DNA of 64,000 nt from JAEUJM01 sp964635055 (GCA_964635055.1 CAZWMT010000020.1:1-64000), one strand, 5' to 3'. Shown: positions 7,682 to 16,349, counted from the first letter of the stretch. Numbers and translations are program-made. The notes: generated by a model not told the origin, from the sequence alone.

Positions 7682-9064
7682 TCAGGCACCACCGATCCGG
7701 GCGGCGTCGGCATCGAGTTGCTCGCGGAAGCGGGCCAACTGGAGGGCCACGGGTGCCGGGCCGGCGCCGCCGGGCGTGGTCCGCCGGGATGCGGCCACCC
7801 CCGGTGCCAGCAGGGCGGCGGCCTCAGGGCCCAGGTCGGGATGGGCGGTCACGAGGTCGACGAGCGCCCCCGCCCCCTCGAGCGAGTCACGCACCAGGCC
7901 GCCGACCACCGCGTGCGCGTCGCGGAACGGCATGCCCCGGACCACCAGGTACTCGGCCAGGTCGGTGGCCGACGAGCCCGGGGTGTCGGCCGCCGCCCGC
8001 ATGCGCTCGTGGTCCCAGGTGAGCGTGGCCACGAGCCCATTCAGCGCGCCGAGGCCCAGCGCCACCTGCTCGAGGCTGTCGAACAGCGGCTCCTTGTCCT
8101 CCTGGAGGTCGCGGTTGTAGGCCAACGGCAGGCCCTTCAACGTCACCAGCAGACCGGTGAGGTTGCCGACCAGCCGGCCGGACTTGCCCCGGGCCAGCTC
8201 GGCGATGTCGGGGTTCTTCTTCTGCGGCAGCATCGAGCTGCCGGTGGCGTAGGCGTCGTCCAGCCGGGCGAACCCGAACTCGTCGGAGGTCCAGAGCACG
8301 ATCTCCTCACCCAGGCGCGACAGGTGAATGCCCACCATCGCCAGGGCGAACAGCGACTCCGCCACGAAGTCACGATCGCTCACCGCGTCGAGCGAGTTGT
8401 CGAAGGCCCGGTCGAAGCCCAGGTCGGCGGCCACGCCGTGGGGGTCGAGGTCGAGCGACGATCCCGCGAGCGCGCCCGCGCCGAGCGGCGACACGTCCAG
8501 GCGCCGGCGGGCGTCGAGCAGGCGATCGACGTCGCGGGCGAGAGCCCAGCCGTGCGCCAGCAGGTGGTGCGCCAGTGACACGGGCTGGGCCCGTTGCAGA
8601 TGGGTGTAGCCGGGCAGGTACTCGTCGCCGGCCTGCTCGGCCCGGGCCAGCAGCGTGCCCTGCAACTCGAGCACCCGCCCGGCCACCGCGGCCAGCTCGC
8701 GTTTGGTGAACAGGCGCAGGTCGGTGGCCACCTGGTCGTTGCGGCTGCGGCCCGTGTGCAGCTTGGCCCCTGCCGGCCCGGCCAGCTCGGTGACCCGGCG
8801 CTCGACCGCGGTGTGGATGTCCTCGTCGGCCGGCTGGAAGGCGAAGCTGCCGCCGGCCAGCTCCTCCTCGACCGTGTCGAGGGCACCGAGCACCACCGAC
8901 GCCTCGTCGCCGTCGAGGATGCCGGCCCGCACCAGGCCCTTCACGTGGGCGCGCGAGCCCACCAGGTCGTCCGCGGCAAGGCGGCGGTCGAACGGCAGGC
9001 TCACCGTGTAGGCCATCAGCTCCTCGGCCGGGCCACCCTCGAAGCGGCCGTGCCACAGCGTCAT
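7682..9064 (-). CDS. argH: Argininosuccinate lyase
   Basis: Splits argininosuccinate into arginine and fumarate, the last step of arginine synthesis. The 460-residue protein belongs to the fumarase/aspartase superfamily; the signature GSSMLPQKKNPD is at residues 275-286 with the catalytic serine just inside it, HTGRSRNDQVATD is at 103-115 and the THLQRAQPVSLAHH segment at 154-167. The start ATG overlaps (ATGA) a 42-codon open frame that links it to argG. With argG it forms the distal part of the arginine cluster. Confidence 0.97.
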   Translation of the reverse strand: MTLWHGRFEGGPAEELMAYTVSLPFDRRLAADDLVGSRAHVKGLVRAGILDGDEASVVLGALDTVEEELAGGSFAFQPADEDIHTAVERRVTELAGPAGAKLHTGRSRNDQVATDLRLFTKRELAAVAGRVLELQGTLLARAEQAGDEYLPGYTHLQRAQPVSLAHHLLAHGWALARDVDRLLDARRRLDVSPLGAGALAGSSLDLDPHGVAADLGFDRAFDNSLDAVSDRDFVAESLFALAMVGIHLSRLGEEIVLWTSDEFGFARLDDAYATGSSMLPQKKNPDIAELARGKSGRLVGNLTGLLVTLKGLPLAYNRDLQEDKEPLFDSLEQVALGLGALNGLVATLTWDHERMRAAADTPGSSATDLAEYLVVRGMPFRDAHAVVGGLVRDSLEGAGALVDLVTAHPDLGPEAAALLAPGVAASRRTTPGGAGPAPVALQLARFREQLDADAARIGGA

Positions 9065-9189
9065 CGGGACACGCTCGCTTCCCGCTCCTGAACGCTGCGC
9101 TCATCTCCCGTTCGGCCACGGAGGCGGCGGGCCGCTCGGGCCACGCCTGTCACCCGTTCGGCCACGCAGGCGGCGTCCCTCGGGCTCAC
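9061..9189 (-). other. Spacer open frame joining argG and argH, with a 23-bp direct repeat
   Basis: The argG-argH gap is an unbroken 42-codon frame. Its GTG overlaps the argG stop (GTGA) and its TGA overlaps the argH start (ATGA). The peptide (VSPRDAACVAERVTG..., ending ASVSR) is Arg/Ala-rich and not recognisably a protein. On the plus strand the DNA carries two 23-bp copies (9107-9129 and 9153-9175) beginning CCCGTTCGGCCACG and differing at one base. It may serve only to keep ribosomes moving between the two genes. Confidence 0.4.
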
Positions 9190-10394
9190 GAGAGCTTCGC
9201 CTCCGAGCCGGGGCCCTGGCGGGCGCTCCACGTCTCGACCCCGAGGCCCCACAGCCGGACGAACCCGGCCGAGTCTTCGTGGCGGAAGCTGTCCTCGGCG
9301 TCGTAGGTGGCCAGGCCGTAGTCGTAGAGGCTGTGGGGGCTGCGGCGGCCGTTGACGTAGCAGTTGCCGGGCTCGAGGCGGAGGCGCACCTCGCCGGTGA
9401 CCGCCCGCTGGCTGTCGTCGATGAACGCGTCGAAGGCCTGCTTGAGCGGCGAGAACCAGAGGCCGTCGTAGATGAGCTCGGCGTAGCGGGGCTCGATCCG
9501 GGCCTTCTCGCGGCCCAGGTCGCGCTCGAGGCAGATGGACTCGAGGTCGGCGTGGGCCAGGATCAGCGCCAGGGCCGCGGGGCACTCGTAGGTCTCCCGG
9601 CTCTTGATGCCCACCCGGCGGTTCTCGACCATGTCGATGCGACCCCACCCGTACGAGCCCACCACCGTGTTCACCGTCTCGATGAGGTCGACCATGCCCA
9701 GCGCCTCGCCGTCGACCGACACGGGCACGCCCTCCTCGAAGCCGATGACCAGGTCCCGGGGCTCGGTCTCGGTCGGCACGGTCATCGACCACACACCGGG
9801 TGGGGGTACCCGCCACGGGTCCTCCATCTCGCCGCACTCGATGGCCCGGCCCCAGAGGTTGTCGTCGATGGAGTACACCTTCTCCTTCGTCGCCTGGATC
9901 GGGATGTCGTGGCGGTACGCGTAGAGGATCGAGTCCTCCCGCGTCATGCCCCACGACCGCACGGGGGCCAGCACGTCGAGGTCGGGCGCCAGCGCCCGGG
10001 TGGACACCTCGAAGCGCACCTGGTCGTTGCCCTTCCCCGTGCACCCGTGGGCCACCGCGTCGGCCCCGTGGTACCGGGCGGCCGCCACCAGGTGCTTGAC
10101 GATCACCGGGCGCGACAGGGCCGACACCAGTGGGTAGCGCCCCTCGTACATGGCGTTCGCCTTGAGGGCGGGGGCCACGTAGTCGACGGCGAACTCCTCG
10201 CGGACGTCGGCCACCACTGCCTCGACCGCGCCGGCGGCCAGGGCCCGCTCGCGCACGGCGTCCCAGTCACCGCCCTGGCCCACGTCGGCGGCCAGGCACA
10301 CCACCTCGACCCCCAGCTCCTCGATCATCCAGCGGACGGCCACCGAAGTGTCCAGTCCACCGCTGTAGGCCAGCACCACTCGTCTCGGGCTCAT
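9186..10394 (-). CDS. argG: Argininosuccinate synthase
   Basis: ATP-dependent joining of citrulline and aspartate to argininosuccinate. The 402-residue protein has the PP-loop AYSGGLDTSV at residues 9-18, the GCTGKGNDQVRFE segment near 119-131, SRETYECPAAL near 273 and the YVNGRRSPHSLYD stretch near the end, all diagnostic of ArgG. Length is typical. The ATG at 10394 follows a GAAGGA-type ribosome-binding site. It is preceded by a 46-codon open frame after argR and followed by a spacer frame into argH, so argR-argG-argH may be read as one message with the argC operon. Confidence 0.97.
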   Translation of the reverse strand: MSPRRVVLAYSGGLDTSVAVRWMIEELGVEVVCLAADVGQGGDWDAVRERALAAGAVEAVVADVREEFAVDYVAPALKANAMYEGRYPLVSALSRPVIVKHLVAAARYHGADAVAHGCTGKGNDQVRFEVSTRALAPDLDVLAPVRSWGMTREDSILYAYRHDIPIQATKEKVYSIDDNLWGRAIECGEMEDPWRVPPPGVWSMTVPTETEPRDLVIGFEEGVPVSVDGEALGMVDLIETVNTVVGSYGWGRIDMVENRRVGIKSRETYECPAALALILAHADLESICLERDLGREKARIEPRYAELIYDGLWFSPLKQAFDAFIDDSQRAVTGEVRLRLEPGNCYVNGRRSPHSLYDYGLATYDAEDSFRHEDSAGFVRLWGLGVETWSARQGPGSEAKLS

Positions 10395-10395
10395 G

Positions 10396-10536
10396 TCAGT
10401 CGGTTCCTTCGTGGGTTCTCGGGAGGTCCAGGAGTTGGTCGATCCAGCGGGCGGGGTCGATCCCTGCGGCAGGTCCGATCCAGGCGGGTGTGATCGCCGG
10501 CGTGAGCACGCGGCCCTCGGCCGCCGGCATCGTCAT
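10396..10536 (-). CDS. Possible 46-residue small protein between argR and argG
   Basis: The 138-bp gap between argR and argG is filled by an open frame. Its ATG overlaps the argR stop as ATGA and its TGA lies one base before the argG ATG. The peptide begins MTMPAAEGRVLTPAITPAWI and contains the less repetitive DPARWIDQLLDLPRTHEG. It has two tryptophans and an amphipathic-looking C-terminal half, more protein-like than the Arg/Ala-rich spacers elsewhere in the window. I do not recognise it. It could be a small regulator or partner tied to ArgR/ArgG, or simply a translated spacer; only conservation in relatives would tell. Confidence 0.35.
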   Translation of the reverse strand: MTMPAAEGRVLTPAITPAWIGPAAGIDPARWIDQLLDLPRTHEGTD

Positions 10537-11015
10537 GCCAGCCCGGCCAGGTCGCGCAGGCGATCGGCCACCCATGCCCCGGTGGTCGTGTCGGCCACCA
10601 CGACCAACAGGGTGTCGTCGCCCGCCACGGTGCCCAGCACCTCGTCCAGGTTGGAGCGGTCGAGGGCGGAGGCCACCACGTGGGCCGAGCCCGGCGGCGT
10701 GCGCAGCACGACGATGTTCGCCGAGCTGGCCACGTCGACCACCCAGTCGCCGAAGACGCGGCGCAGGTGGTCCTCGGGCGCGACCTGGTCCTTGGGCAGC
10801 TCGGGGATGGCGTAGACCGACTCGCCGCCTCGCACCCGCACCTTGATGGCCCCCAGGTCGTCGAGGTCGCGGGACACGGTGGCCTGGGTGGCCACCACGC
10901 CGTCGGCGGCCAGCAACTCGACGAGTTGGGTCTGGCTGGTCACCGCCTCCTGTTCGAGCAGGCCCGCGATGCGGTGCTGGCGCTGGGTCTTGGACAGCCG
11001 GGCGGTGTCGGCCAC
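10533..11015 (-). CDS. argR: Arginine repressor ArgR
   Basis: Arginine-responsive repressor of the arg genes. The 160-residue product has the winged-helix DNA-binding domain at residues ~8-75 (KTQRQHRIAGLLEQEAVTSQTQLVELL, with VATQATVSRDLDDLGAIKVR as recognition helix and wing) and the C-terminal hexamerisation/arginine-binding domain (VVLRTPPGSAHVVASALDRS and VAGDDTLLVVVADTTTGAWVADRL; the G-D-D-T motif contacts arginine). The GTG at 11015 is chosen because it begins one base after the argF stop. Being last in argCJBDF-argR makes it autoregulated if the palindrome at 16322-16341 is its operator. Confidence 0.95.
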   Translation of the reverse strand: MADTARLSKTQRQHRIAGLLEQEAVTSQTQLVELLAADGVVATQATVSRDLDDLGAIKVRVRGGESVYAIPELPKDQVAPEDHLRRVFGDWVVDVASSANIVVLRTPPGSAHVVASALDRSNLDEVLGTVAGDDTLLVVVADTTTGAWVADRLRDLAGLA

Positions 11016-11016
11016 C

Positions 11017-11925
11017 TCAACCGGCCTCGGCCGAGCTCTGCGAGAGCAGCCACGCGAGCAGTCCCCGGGCGGTGTGCATGCGGTTCTCGGCCTCCGGCCA
11101 GATGCGGCTGCGAGGTCCGTCGACCACCTCGGCCGACGCCTCCTCGCCCCGATGGGCCGGCAGGCAGTGCAGGAACACCCCACCCGGGGCCAGGTGGTCG
11201 ACCGTGGCCGCATCGAGTGTCCACCCCTCGAAGTCGCGGCGCCGGCGCTCGGCCTGCTCCTCCTGGCCCATCGATGCCCACACGTCGGTGCAGACCACGT
11301 CGGCGCCCTCCACCGCCTCCTCGGCCCGATCGTGCACGGTCGGCTCGCCACCGGCCGAGCGGATGCGATCGAGGTCCACGGCACCGAACCGGTAGCTCGG
11401 CGGGCAGCCCAGCCGCACGTTCATCCCCACCATCAGCGCGGCGATGCACAGCGACCGGGCCACGTTGTTGGCGTCGCCCACGTAGGCGAGGGTCCGGCCG
11501 GCGAGCGCGCCGAACTCCTGACGGACGGTCAACAGGTCGGCCAGTGCCTGCAACGGATGGGCCTCGTCGGACAGCAGGTTCACCACGGGCACCTTCGACA
11601 CCGCGGCCATGCGCTCGACCTTCGAGTGCGCGAACACCCGGGCGCCGATGGCGGCGTGGTAGCCGGCCAGGGTGCGAGCCACGTCCTCGGTGGTCTCTCG
11701 GACGTCGAGGCCCACCTCGTCGGCGTGGATCGTGATCGGGTGACCCCCCAGCTGCACGACCGCCATCTCGGTGGAGTTGCGGGTGCGCAGCGACGGCTTC
11801 TCGAACAGCAGGCCCACGCCCCGCCCCGCGAGCACCTGCGGCGGCGCCGGGTCCTCGGACAGGTCGAGCACGGCGACGAGCTCGTCGGGGCTGAGGTCGT
11901 CGATCTCGAGGAAGTGGCGGGTCAT
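11017..11925 (-). CDS. argF: Ornithine carbamoyltransferase
   Basis: Makes citrulline from ornithine and carbamoyl phosphate. The 302-residue protein shows the carbamoyl-phosphate loop SLRTRNST at residues 45-52, HPLQALADLLTV (~125-136), the ornithine-loop-type VWASMGQEEQ near 220 and the catalytic HCLPAHRG near 255. Length is normal. The ATG overlaps the argD stop in ATGA, and the TGA is one base before the argR GTG, so the three are translationally coupled. Confidence 0.97.
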   Translation of the reverse strand: MTRHFLEIDDLSPDELVAVLDLSEDPAPPQVLAGRGVGLLFEKPSLRTRNSTEMAVVQLGGHPITIHADEVGLDVRETTEDVARTLAGYHAAIGARVFAHSKVERMAAVSKVPVVNLLSDEAHPLQALADLLTVRQEFGALAGRTLAYVGDANNVARSLCIAALMVGMNVRLGCPPSYRFGAVDLDRIRSAGGEPTVHDRAEEAVEGADVVCTDVWASMGQEEQAERRRRDFEGWTLDAATVDHLAPGGVFLHCLPAHRGEEASAEVVDGPRSRIWPEAENRMHTARGLLAWLLSQSSAEAG

Positions 11926-13109
11926 GACAGGACCTCCGCGAGGATGACCAGTGCTTCGTCGATCTCGTCGTCGCTCACCAGCAGCGGCGGGGCGAACCGT
12001 AGGGCGGTGGGGGTGACGCCGTTGACGACCAGCCCGGCCGACAGCGCGTCCGCGGCCACGGCCCGGGCGTCGCGGCCGTCGAGCTCGGCGGCCAGCAGGA
12101 GGCCGAGACCTCGCACGGAGGTGACCGCATCGAGGGCGAGCAGGCCCTCGGTGAGGCGGGCGCCGGCCCGGCGGGCCCGCGCCGGCGCGTCCTCGGCCTC
12201 CATGACCGCCAGCACCGCACGGGCGGCGGCGGTGGCCAGCGGTTGGCCGCCGTAGGTCGTGGCGTGGTCGCCGGGGCGGAACGCGGCCGCCACCTCGGCC
12301 CGGGCCCAGCAGGCGCCGATGGGCATGCCGTTGCCGAGGGCCTTCGCCATCGTGACGACGTCGGGCCGCACGTCGTAGTGCTGGTGGCCGAACCACCGCC
12401 CGGTGCGACCGAGACCGGTCTGCACCTCGTCGAACATCAACAGCAGGCCGCGCTCGTCGCACAGCGCGCGCACGCCCTGGAAGTAGGCGGCGTCGGCCAT
12501 GTTGACCCCGCCCTCGCCCTGCACGGGCTCGAGCAGCACCGCGGCCACGGACGGGTCGATGGCCGCCTCGAGCGCGTCGAGGTCGGCCCAGGCGACGTGG
12601 CGGAACCCCTCGGGCATCGGCTGGAAGGCCTCGTGCTTCTCCGGCTGGCCGGTGGCGTGCAGCGTCGCGAGGGTGCGCCCGTGGAACGAGCCGTAGGCGC
12701 TGACCACCCCGAACCTGCCGTAGCCGCCCCAGCGGCGGGCCAGCTTGATGGCCGCCTCGTTGGCCTCGGCCCCCGAGTTGGAGAAGAAGACCTTTCCCCC
12801 GAGCCCCGTGCCGCCGCCGCCCAGCAGGCGGTCGAGGGCGGCGGCCACGTGCCGGCCCGGCACGGTGCCGAACAGGTTCGACACGTGCACCAGGGTGCGG
12901 GCCTGCTCACAGATGGCGTCGGCCACGACGGGGTGGGCGTGACCCAGCGCCACGACCGCCAGACCGCCGAGGAAGTCCAGGTAGCGCCGCCCCTCGTCGT
13001 CCCAGAGCTGGGTCCCCTCGCCACGGACGAAGGTGACCGTCGCCGGCGGGTAGGTCGACATGAGCGGCGATGCCGCCGTCTCGTCCATCGCCGGCGTCGC
13101 GTCCGCCAT
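11922..13109 (-). CDS. argD: Acetylornithine aminotransferase
   Basis: PLP-dependent class III transaminase that converts N-acetylglutamate semialdehyde to N-acetylornithine. In the 395 residues one sees the PLP phosphate segment FFSNSGAEANEAAIKLAR, GSFHGRTLATL, LLMFDEVQTGLGRTG with the aspartate that holds the PLP ring nitrogen, and the Schiff-base lysine in TMAKALGNGMPIGA near residue 240. Start: ATG at 13109 shares its first base with the argB TGA (TGATG); a GTG one codon earlier (13112) would give a GTGA overlap and is equally possible. The stop overlaps argF. Confidence 0.96.
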   Translation of the reverse strand: MADATPAMDETAASPLMSTYPPATVTFVRGEGTQLWDDEGRRYLDFLGGLAVVALGHAHPVVADAICEQARTLVHVSNLFGTVPGRHVAAALDRLLGGGGTGLGGKVFFSNSGAEANEAAIKLARRWGGYGRFGVVSAYGSFHGRTLATLHATGQPEKHEAFQPMPEGFRHVAWADLDALEAAIDPSVAAVLLEPVQGEGGVNMADAAYFQGVRALCDERGLLLMFDEVQTGLGRTGRWFGHQHYDVRPDVVTMAKALGNGMPIGACWARAEVAAAFRPGDHATTYGGQPLATAAARAVLAVMEAEDAPARARRAGARLTEGLLALDAVTSVRGLGLLLAAELDGRDARAVAADALSAGLVVNGVTPTALRFAPPLLVSDDEIDEALVILAEVLS

Positions 13110-13993
13110 CACTCGGCCCCCACGATCATCGTGCCCACGCCGGCATCGGTGAACAGCTCGAGCAGCACCACATGGGGCAGGCGCCCGTCGAGCACGTGGG
13201 CCGACCGCACCCCCTGCTCCACCGCGTGGATGCAGGCCGCGATCTTGGGGATCATCCCGCCGCGCATCACCCCGTCGTCCACCAGGCGCTGGAGGTCGGG
13301 GATGGCGATGGTGCTCACGAGCGTGGCCGGATCGTCGGCGTCGAGGCGCAGCCCCTCGATGTCGGTGAGGTAGATCACCTTCTCGGCGCCCACGGCCTCG
13401 GCGATGGCACCGGCGGCGGTGTCGGCGTTGATGTTGTAGGCCTGGCCGGCGGCATCGGTGCCGATGGTGGAGATGACCGGGATGAGGTCCTCGGCCAGCA
13501 GGCGCTCGATGATGGACGGGTTCACCGCGGCCACGTCGCCCACGAAGCCGAGGTCGGGGTGCCGGGCCGACGCCTGGATGAGGCTGGCGTCACCACCGGA
13601 CAGCCCCACGGCCAAGGGGCCGTGCACGTTGATGCCGGCCACGATCTCGCTGTTGATCTTGCCCTCGAGCACCATGCGGGCGACCTCGAGGGTCTCGGCG
13701 TCGGTGACCCGCAGGCCGTCCTTGAACACCGATTCCTTGCCCAGGCGCTTCAGCAGGTCGCCGATCTGGGGACCGCCGCCGTGCACCACCACCGGCTTGA
13801 GCCCGACGGTGTGCAGCAGGACCATGTCCTCGGCGAACTGGCGGGCCAGCTCGTCGTCGACCATGGCGTTGCCGCCGTACTTCACCACGATGGTGGCGCC
13901 CGCCAGCCGCTGGATGTAGGGCAGCGCCTCGATCAGGACGCCGGCGATCGGGTCGGGGTCGCTGATGGGGCCCGACGTGACGGACGCGGTCAC
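13109..13993 (-). CDS. argB: Acetylglutamate kinase
   Basis: Phosphorylates N-acetylglutamate, the second step of the acetylated arginine route and usually the arginine-inhibited one when ArgJ is present. The 294-residue amino-acid kinase has IVVKYGGNAM near the N-terminus, the glycine-rich VVVHGGGPQIGDLLKRLG, INVHGPLAVGLSGGDASLI and the C-terminal VMRGGMIPKIAACIHAV with the ATP-site lysine. The GTG at 13993 overlaps the argJ stop (GTGA). An N-terminal helix before the kinase core is consistent with the arginine-sensitive hexameric type, but this is inference. Confidence 0.97.
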   Translation of the reverse strand: MTASVTSGPISDPDPIAGVLIEALPYIQRLAGATIVVKYGGNAMVDDELARQFAEDMVLLHTVGLKPVVVHGGGPQIGDLLKRLGKESVFKDGLRVTDAETLEVARMVLEGKINSEIVAGINVHGPLAVGLSGGDASLIQASARHPDLGFVGDVAAVNPSIIERLLAEDLIPVISTIGTDAAGQAYNINADTAAGAIAEAVGAEKVIYLTDIEGLRLDADDPATLVSTIAIPDLQRLVDDGVMRGGMIPKIAACIHAVEQGVRSAHVLDGRLPHVVLLELFTDAGVGTMIVGAE

Positions 13994-15156
13994 GAGGTGC
14001 CCATGTTCTCGTCCACGTACGCGTGGGTGAGGTCGTTGGTCAGCACGGTGAACCGGCCTGCGCCGAGACCGAGGTCGACGGTGATGTCGAGGTCGCGCTC
14101 GGCCATGTGGTCGGCCACCGCTCCGCGGTCGTGGTCGATCTCGACGCCGTGGCGGGCCACCATCACCCCGCCGTAGCAGACCGACACGCACGCCTGGTCG
14201 AAGTGCACGCCGGCGCTGCCGGCCTCGCTGGCCAGCCGCCCCCAGTACGGGTCCTCGCCGTACCACGAGCACTTGCACAACGCACTGTCGGCGATCCGCC
14301 TGGCCGCGGTCTCGGCCTGCACGTCGTCCACGGCGCCCGTGACGTGGAGGCGCACGACCTTGGTGGCACCCTCGGCGTCGCCCGCCATCTGCTCGGCGAG
14401 GTGCCGGCAGGCCGCCGCGACGGCGTCGCCGAAGGCCTCCGGGTCGGGCACGCCGGCCCGGCCGCTGGCCAGCAGCAGCACGGTGTCGTTGGTGGACTGG
14501 CAGCCGTCGACGCTGAGGGCGTTGAACGAGTGGGCCACCCCGGCGCTGAGTGCCGCGTGAAGATCGGCGGGGCTCACCTGGGCATCGGTGGTCAGCACCG
14601 CCAGCATCGTGGCCATCTTGGGCGAGAGCATGGCCGCGCCCTTCGCCATGCCCCCGACCACCCAGCCGTCGCCCTCGACGACCGTCTCCTTGCGGTGGGT
14701 GTCCGTGGTGAGGATGGCCTCCGCGGCGTCCACGGCCCCCGTGTTCGACCGGGCCGCAGCCAGCGCGGGCAGCGACGCCGACATGGCCTCGACAGGCAAC
14801 CGGTTGCCGATCAGCCCGGTCGAGCACATGAGGACGTGGTGGTGCGCGCAGCCCAGTTCGGCGGCGAGGACGCCGGTGAGCTCCTCGGCGTCTTGGTGCC
14901 CGGCCTCGCCGGTGGCGGCATTGGCGTTGCCGCTGTTCAAGAGCACCGCGGCCGCCTGGCCGCCAGAGGTGCGCAGGTGGCCTTGGCACAGCTGCACGGG
15001 CGCCGCGGTCATCTTGTTCGGGGTGAACACGCCGGCGGCGGGCACGGGGCCCCCGTCCTCGGTGGCGACCAGCGCCAGGTCGAGGGCCTCGGGGTCGGCT
15101 TTCACGCCGCCGTGGATGCCGGCGGCGACGAACCCTGCGGCTGCGGTGACGCTCAT
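13990..15156 (-). CDS. argJ: Glutamate N-acetyltransferase / amino-acid N-acetyltransferase
   Basis: Transfers the acetyl group from N-acetylornithine back to glutamate, giving the cyclic arginine pathway; the bifunctional type also uses acetyl-CoA. The 388-residue precursor self-cleaves before Thr183, seen in KGAAMLSPKMATMLAVL, giving alpha and beta chains. Other family segments are GVFTPNKMTAAPVQ near 43 and LLNSGNANAATG near 72. The ATG at 15156 (MSVTAAAGF) fits homology and overlaps the stop of a 43-codon spacer frame from argC. Whether it is mono- or bifunctional cannot be decided here; no argA-type gene is in the window. Confidence 0.96.
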   Translation of the reverse strand: MSVTAAAGFVAAGIHGGVKADPEALDLALVATEDGGPVPAAGVFTPNKMTAAPVQLCQGHLRTSGGQAAAVLLNSGNANAATGEAGHQDAEELTGVLAAELGCAHHHVLMCSTGLIGNRLPVEAMSASLPALAAARSNTGAVDAAEAILTTDTHRKETVVEGDGWVVGGMAKGAAMLSPKMATMLAVLTTDAQVSPADLHAALSAGVAHSFNALSVDGCQSTNDTVLLLASGRAGVPDPEAFGDAVAAACRHLAEQMAGDAEGATKVVRLHVTGAVDDVQAETAARRIADSALCKCSWYGEDPYWGRLASEAGSAGVHFDQACVSVCYGGVMVARHGVEIDHDRGAVADHMAERDLDITVDLGLGAGRFTVLTNDLTHAYVDENMGTS

Positions 15157-15284
15157 GTCAATGGCTCCTCGGAGGTCTGGCAACAAACTCCCGTTGTGGC
15201 TCCCGATTCGACCGCTATGGCGATCGAATCGGGAGCCAGTTCGGACTCGAACCGTTCGACCGGCCGGTCGCTCGCCCGGGTCAT
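15153..15284 (-). other. Spacer open frame joining argC and argJ
   Basis: A 43-codon frame fills the argC-argJ gap: its ATG overlaps the argC TGA (ATGA) and its TGA overlaps the argJ ATG (ATGA). It begins MTRASDRPVERFESE and ends CCQTSEEPLT. The middle, LAPDSIAIAVESGATTG, is encoded by the palindromic repeat at 15197-15238. The same peptide-like string follows priA. It is more likely a translated spacer than a working protein. Confidence 0.4.
15197..15238. repeat. Dispersed palindromic element, copy 1
   Basis: TGGCTCCCGATTCGACCG (15197-15214) and its complement with one mismatch (15221-15238) flank a 6-nt loop. The same arms occur at 31839-31880. The element would form a strong RNA hairpin inside the arg operon between argC and argJ. 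It is probably a REP-like intergenic palindrome; no T-run follows. Confidence 0.7.
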
Positions 15285-16297
15285 GGGTGGAGGCCGGCCA
15301 TCGGCAGGCCGGCACCCTCGGGCAGGCCGAGGGCGAGGTTGGCGCACTGGAGGGCCTGACCGGACGCACCCTTCACCAGGTTGTCGATGGCGCAGATGGC
15401 CACCACCCAGCCGGTGCGAGGGTCGTGGCGACCGGTGAGGTGGGCGGTGTTCGAGCCCAGCGTGGCCTTGGTGGACGGAGAGCGCTCGCTGACGACCACG
15501 AAGGGCTCGTCGTCGAACGCCTCGTGCATGGCGGCCAGCACCGCGTCGGTCGACGTCGGGCCGGTCGGCCGGGCGTAGCACGTGGCCAGGATCCCCCGGT
15601 TCATGGGCGCGAGGTGGGGGGTGAACAGCACCTGGGTGCCCAGCACCACCTCCATCTCGGGGGTGTGGCGGTGGTCGACCAGGCCGTAGGCCGTGAAGTC
15701 CTCGTCCACCGTGCAGAACGTGGTGGTGGGCTTCGGGGGCCGGCCGGCGCCGGACACGCCGCTCGCGGCGTCGACGATGATGCCGGTGGTCTCGACCAGG
15801 CCGAAGTGCACCAGCGGGGCGAGCGCCAGGTTCGCGGCGGTGGGATAGCACCCGGGCACGGCGACGGCGGCGGCGCCGGCCAGATCGTCGCGGAACAGCT
15901 CGGGCAGGCCGTACACGAACTGTTCGAGCAGTTCGGGAGCGGCGTGCTCGTCGCCGTACCACCGCGGGTACATCGCCGGGTCCTTCAAGCGGAAGTCGGC
16001 GGCCAGGTCGACCACGTGCGGTACCCGCTTCAACAGGTCGGGCACGATCGCCTGCGACGCCCCGTGGGGTAGGCCCAGGAACACCAGGTCGAGACCCTCG
16101 ACGTCGGCGGGGTCGTAGGTCTGGAACACGAGGTCCGGGTAGGCGGCCGCGAGGCTCGGATACAGGCCGGCGACGGTGGAGCCGGCCTGGCTGTCACCGG
16201 TGGCCAGGGCGACGGTCAGGTCGGGATGGCCGGCGCACAGGCGCAACAGTTCGGCCCCCGTGAACCCCGAGGCACCGATGATCCCCACCCTGCTCAT
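15281..16297 (-). CDS. argC: N-acetyl-gamma-glutamyl-phosphate reductase
   Basis: NADPH-dependent reduction of N-acetylglutamyl phosphate to the semialdehyde. The 338-residue protein has the nucleotide-binding GIIGASGFTGAELLRL at residues 5-20 and the catalytic cysteine C150 in VPGCYPTAANLAL, with SGVSGAGRPPKPTTTFC and the C-terminal dimer segment typical of the family. The ATG at 16297 (MSRVGIIG) is chosen by homology. It is the first gene of argCJBDFR and is preceded by a well-formed promoter with a palindrome inside it. Confidence 0.97.
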   Translation of the reverse strand: MSRVGIIGASGFTGAELLRLCAGHPDLTVALATGDSQAGSTVAGLYPSLAAAYPDLVFQTYDPADVEGLDLVFLGLPHGASQAIVPDLLKRVPHVVDLAADFRLKDPAMYPRWYGDEHAAPELLEQFVYGLPELFRDDLAGAAAVAVPGCYPTAANLALAPLVHFGLVETTGIIVDAASGVSGAGRPPKPTTTFCTVDEDFTAYGLVDHRHTPEMEVVLGTQVLFTPHLAPMNRGILATCYARPTGPTSTDAVLAAMHEAFDDEPFVVVSERSPSTKATLGSNTAHLTGRHDPRTGWVVAICAIDNLVKGASGQALQCANLALGLPEGAGLPMAGLHP

Positions 16298-16320
16298 GCT
16301 GCACCCGTGGCCATCGCAAG

Positions 16321-16349
16321 AGCATACGGATGACCGCATGCTTATGCAA
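16321..16349 (-). promoter_or_regulatory. arg operon promoter with probable ArgR operator
   Basis: Minus strand TTGCAT (16344-16349), 17 bp, then TATGCT (16321-16326); a start near 16314 leaves a leader of about 17 nt. Inside lies the imperfect palindrome GCATGCGG-TCAT-CCGTATGC (16322-16341, one mismatch), flanked by TTGCATAAGC. Its TGCAT-type half-sites resemble ARG boxes of actinobacteria. ArgR bound here would cover the -10 and spacer. Confidence 0.6.

Noticed and set aside
9107..9175. The 23-bp direct repeat between argG and argH as an ArgR site
   Set aside because: GC-rich and unlike ARG boxes; lies inside the translated spacer.
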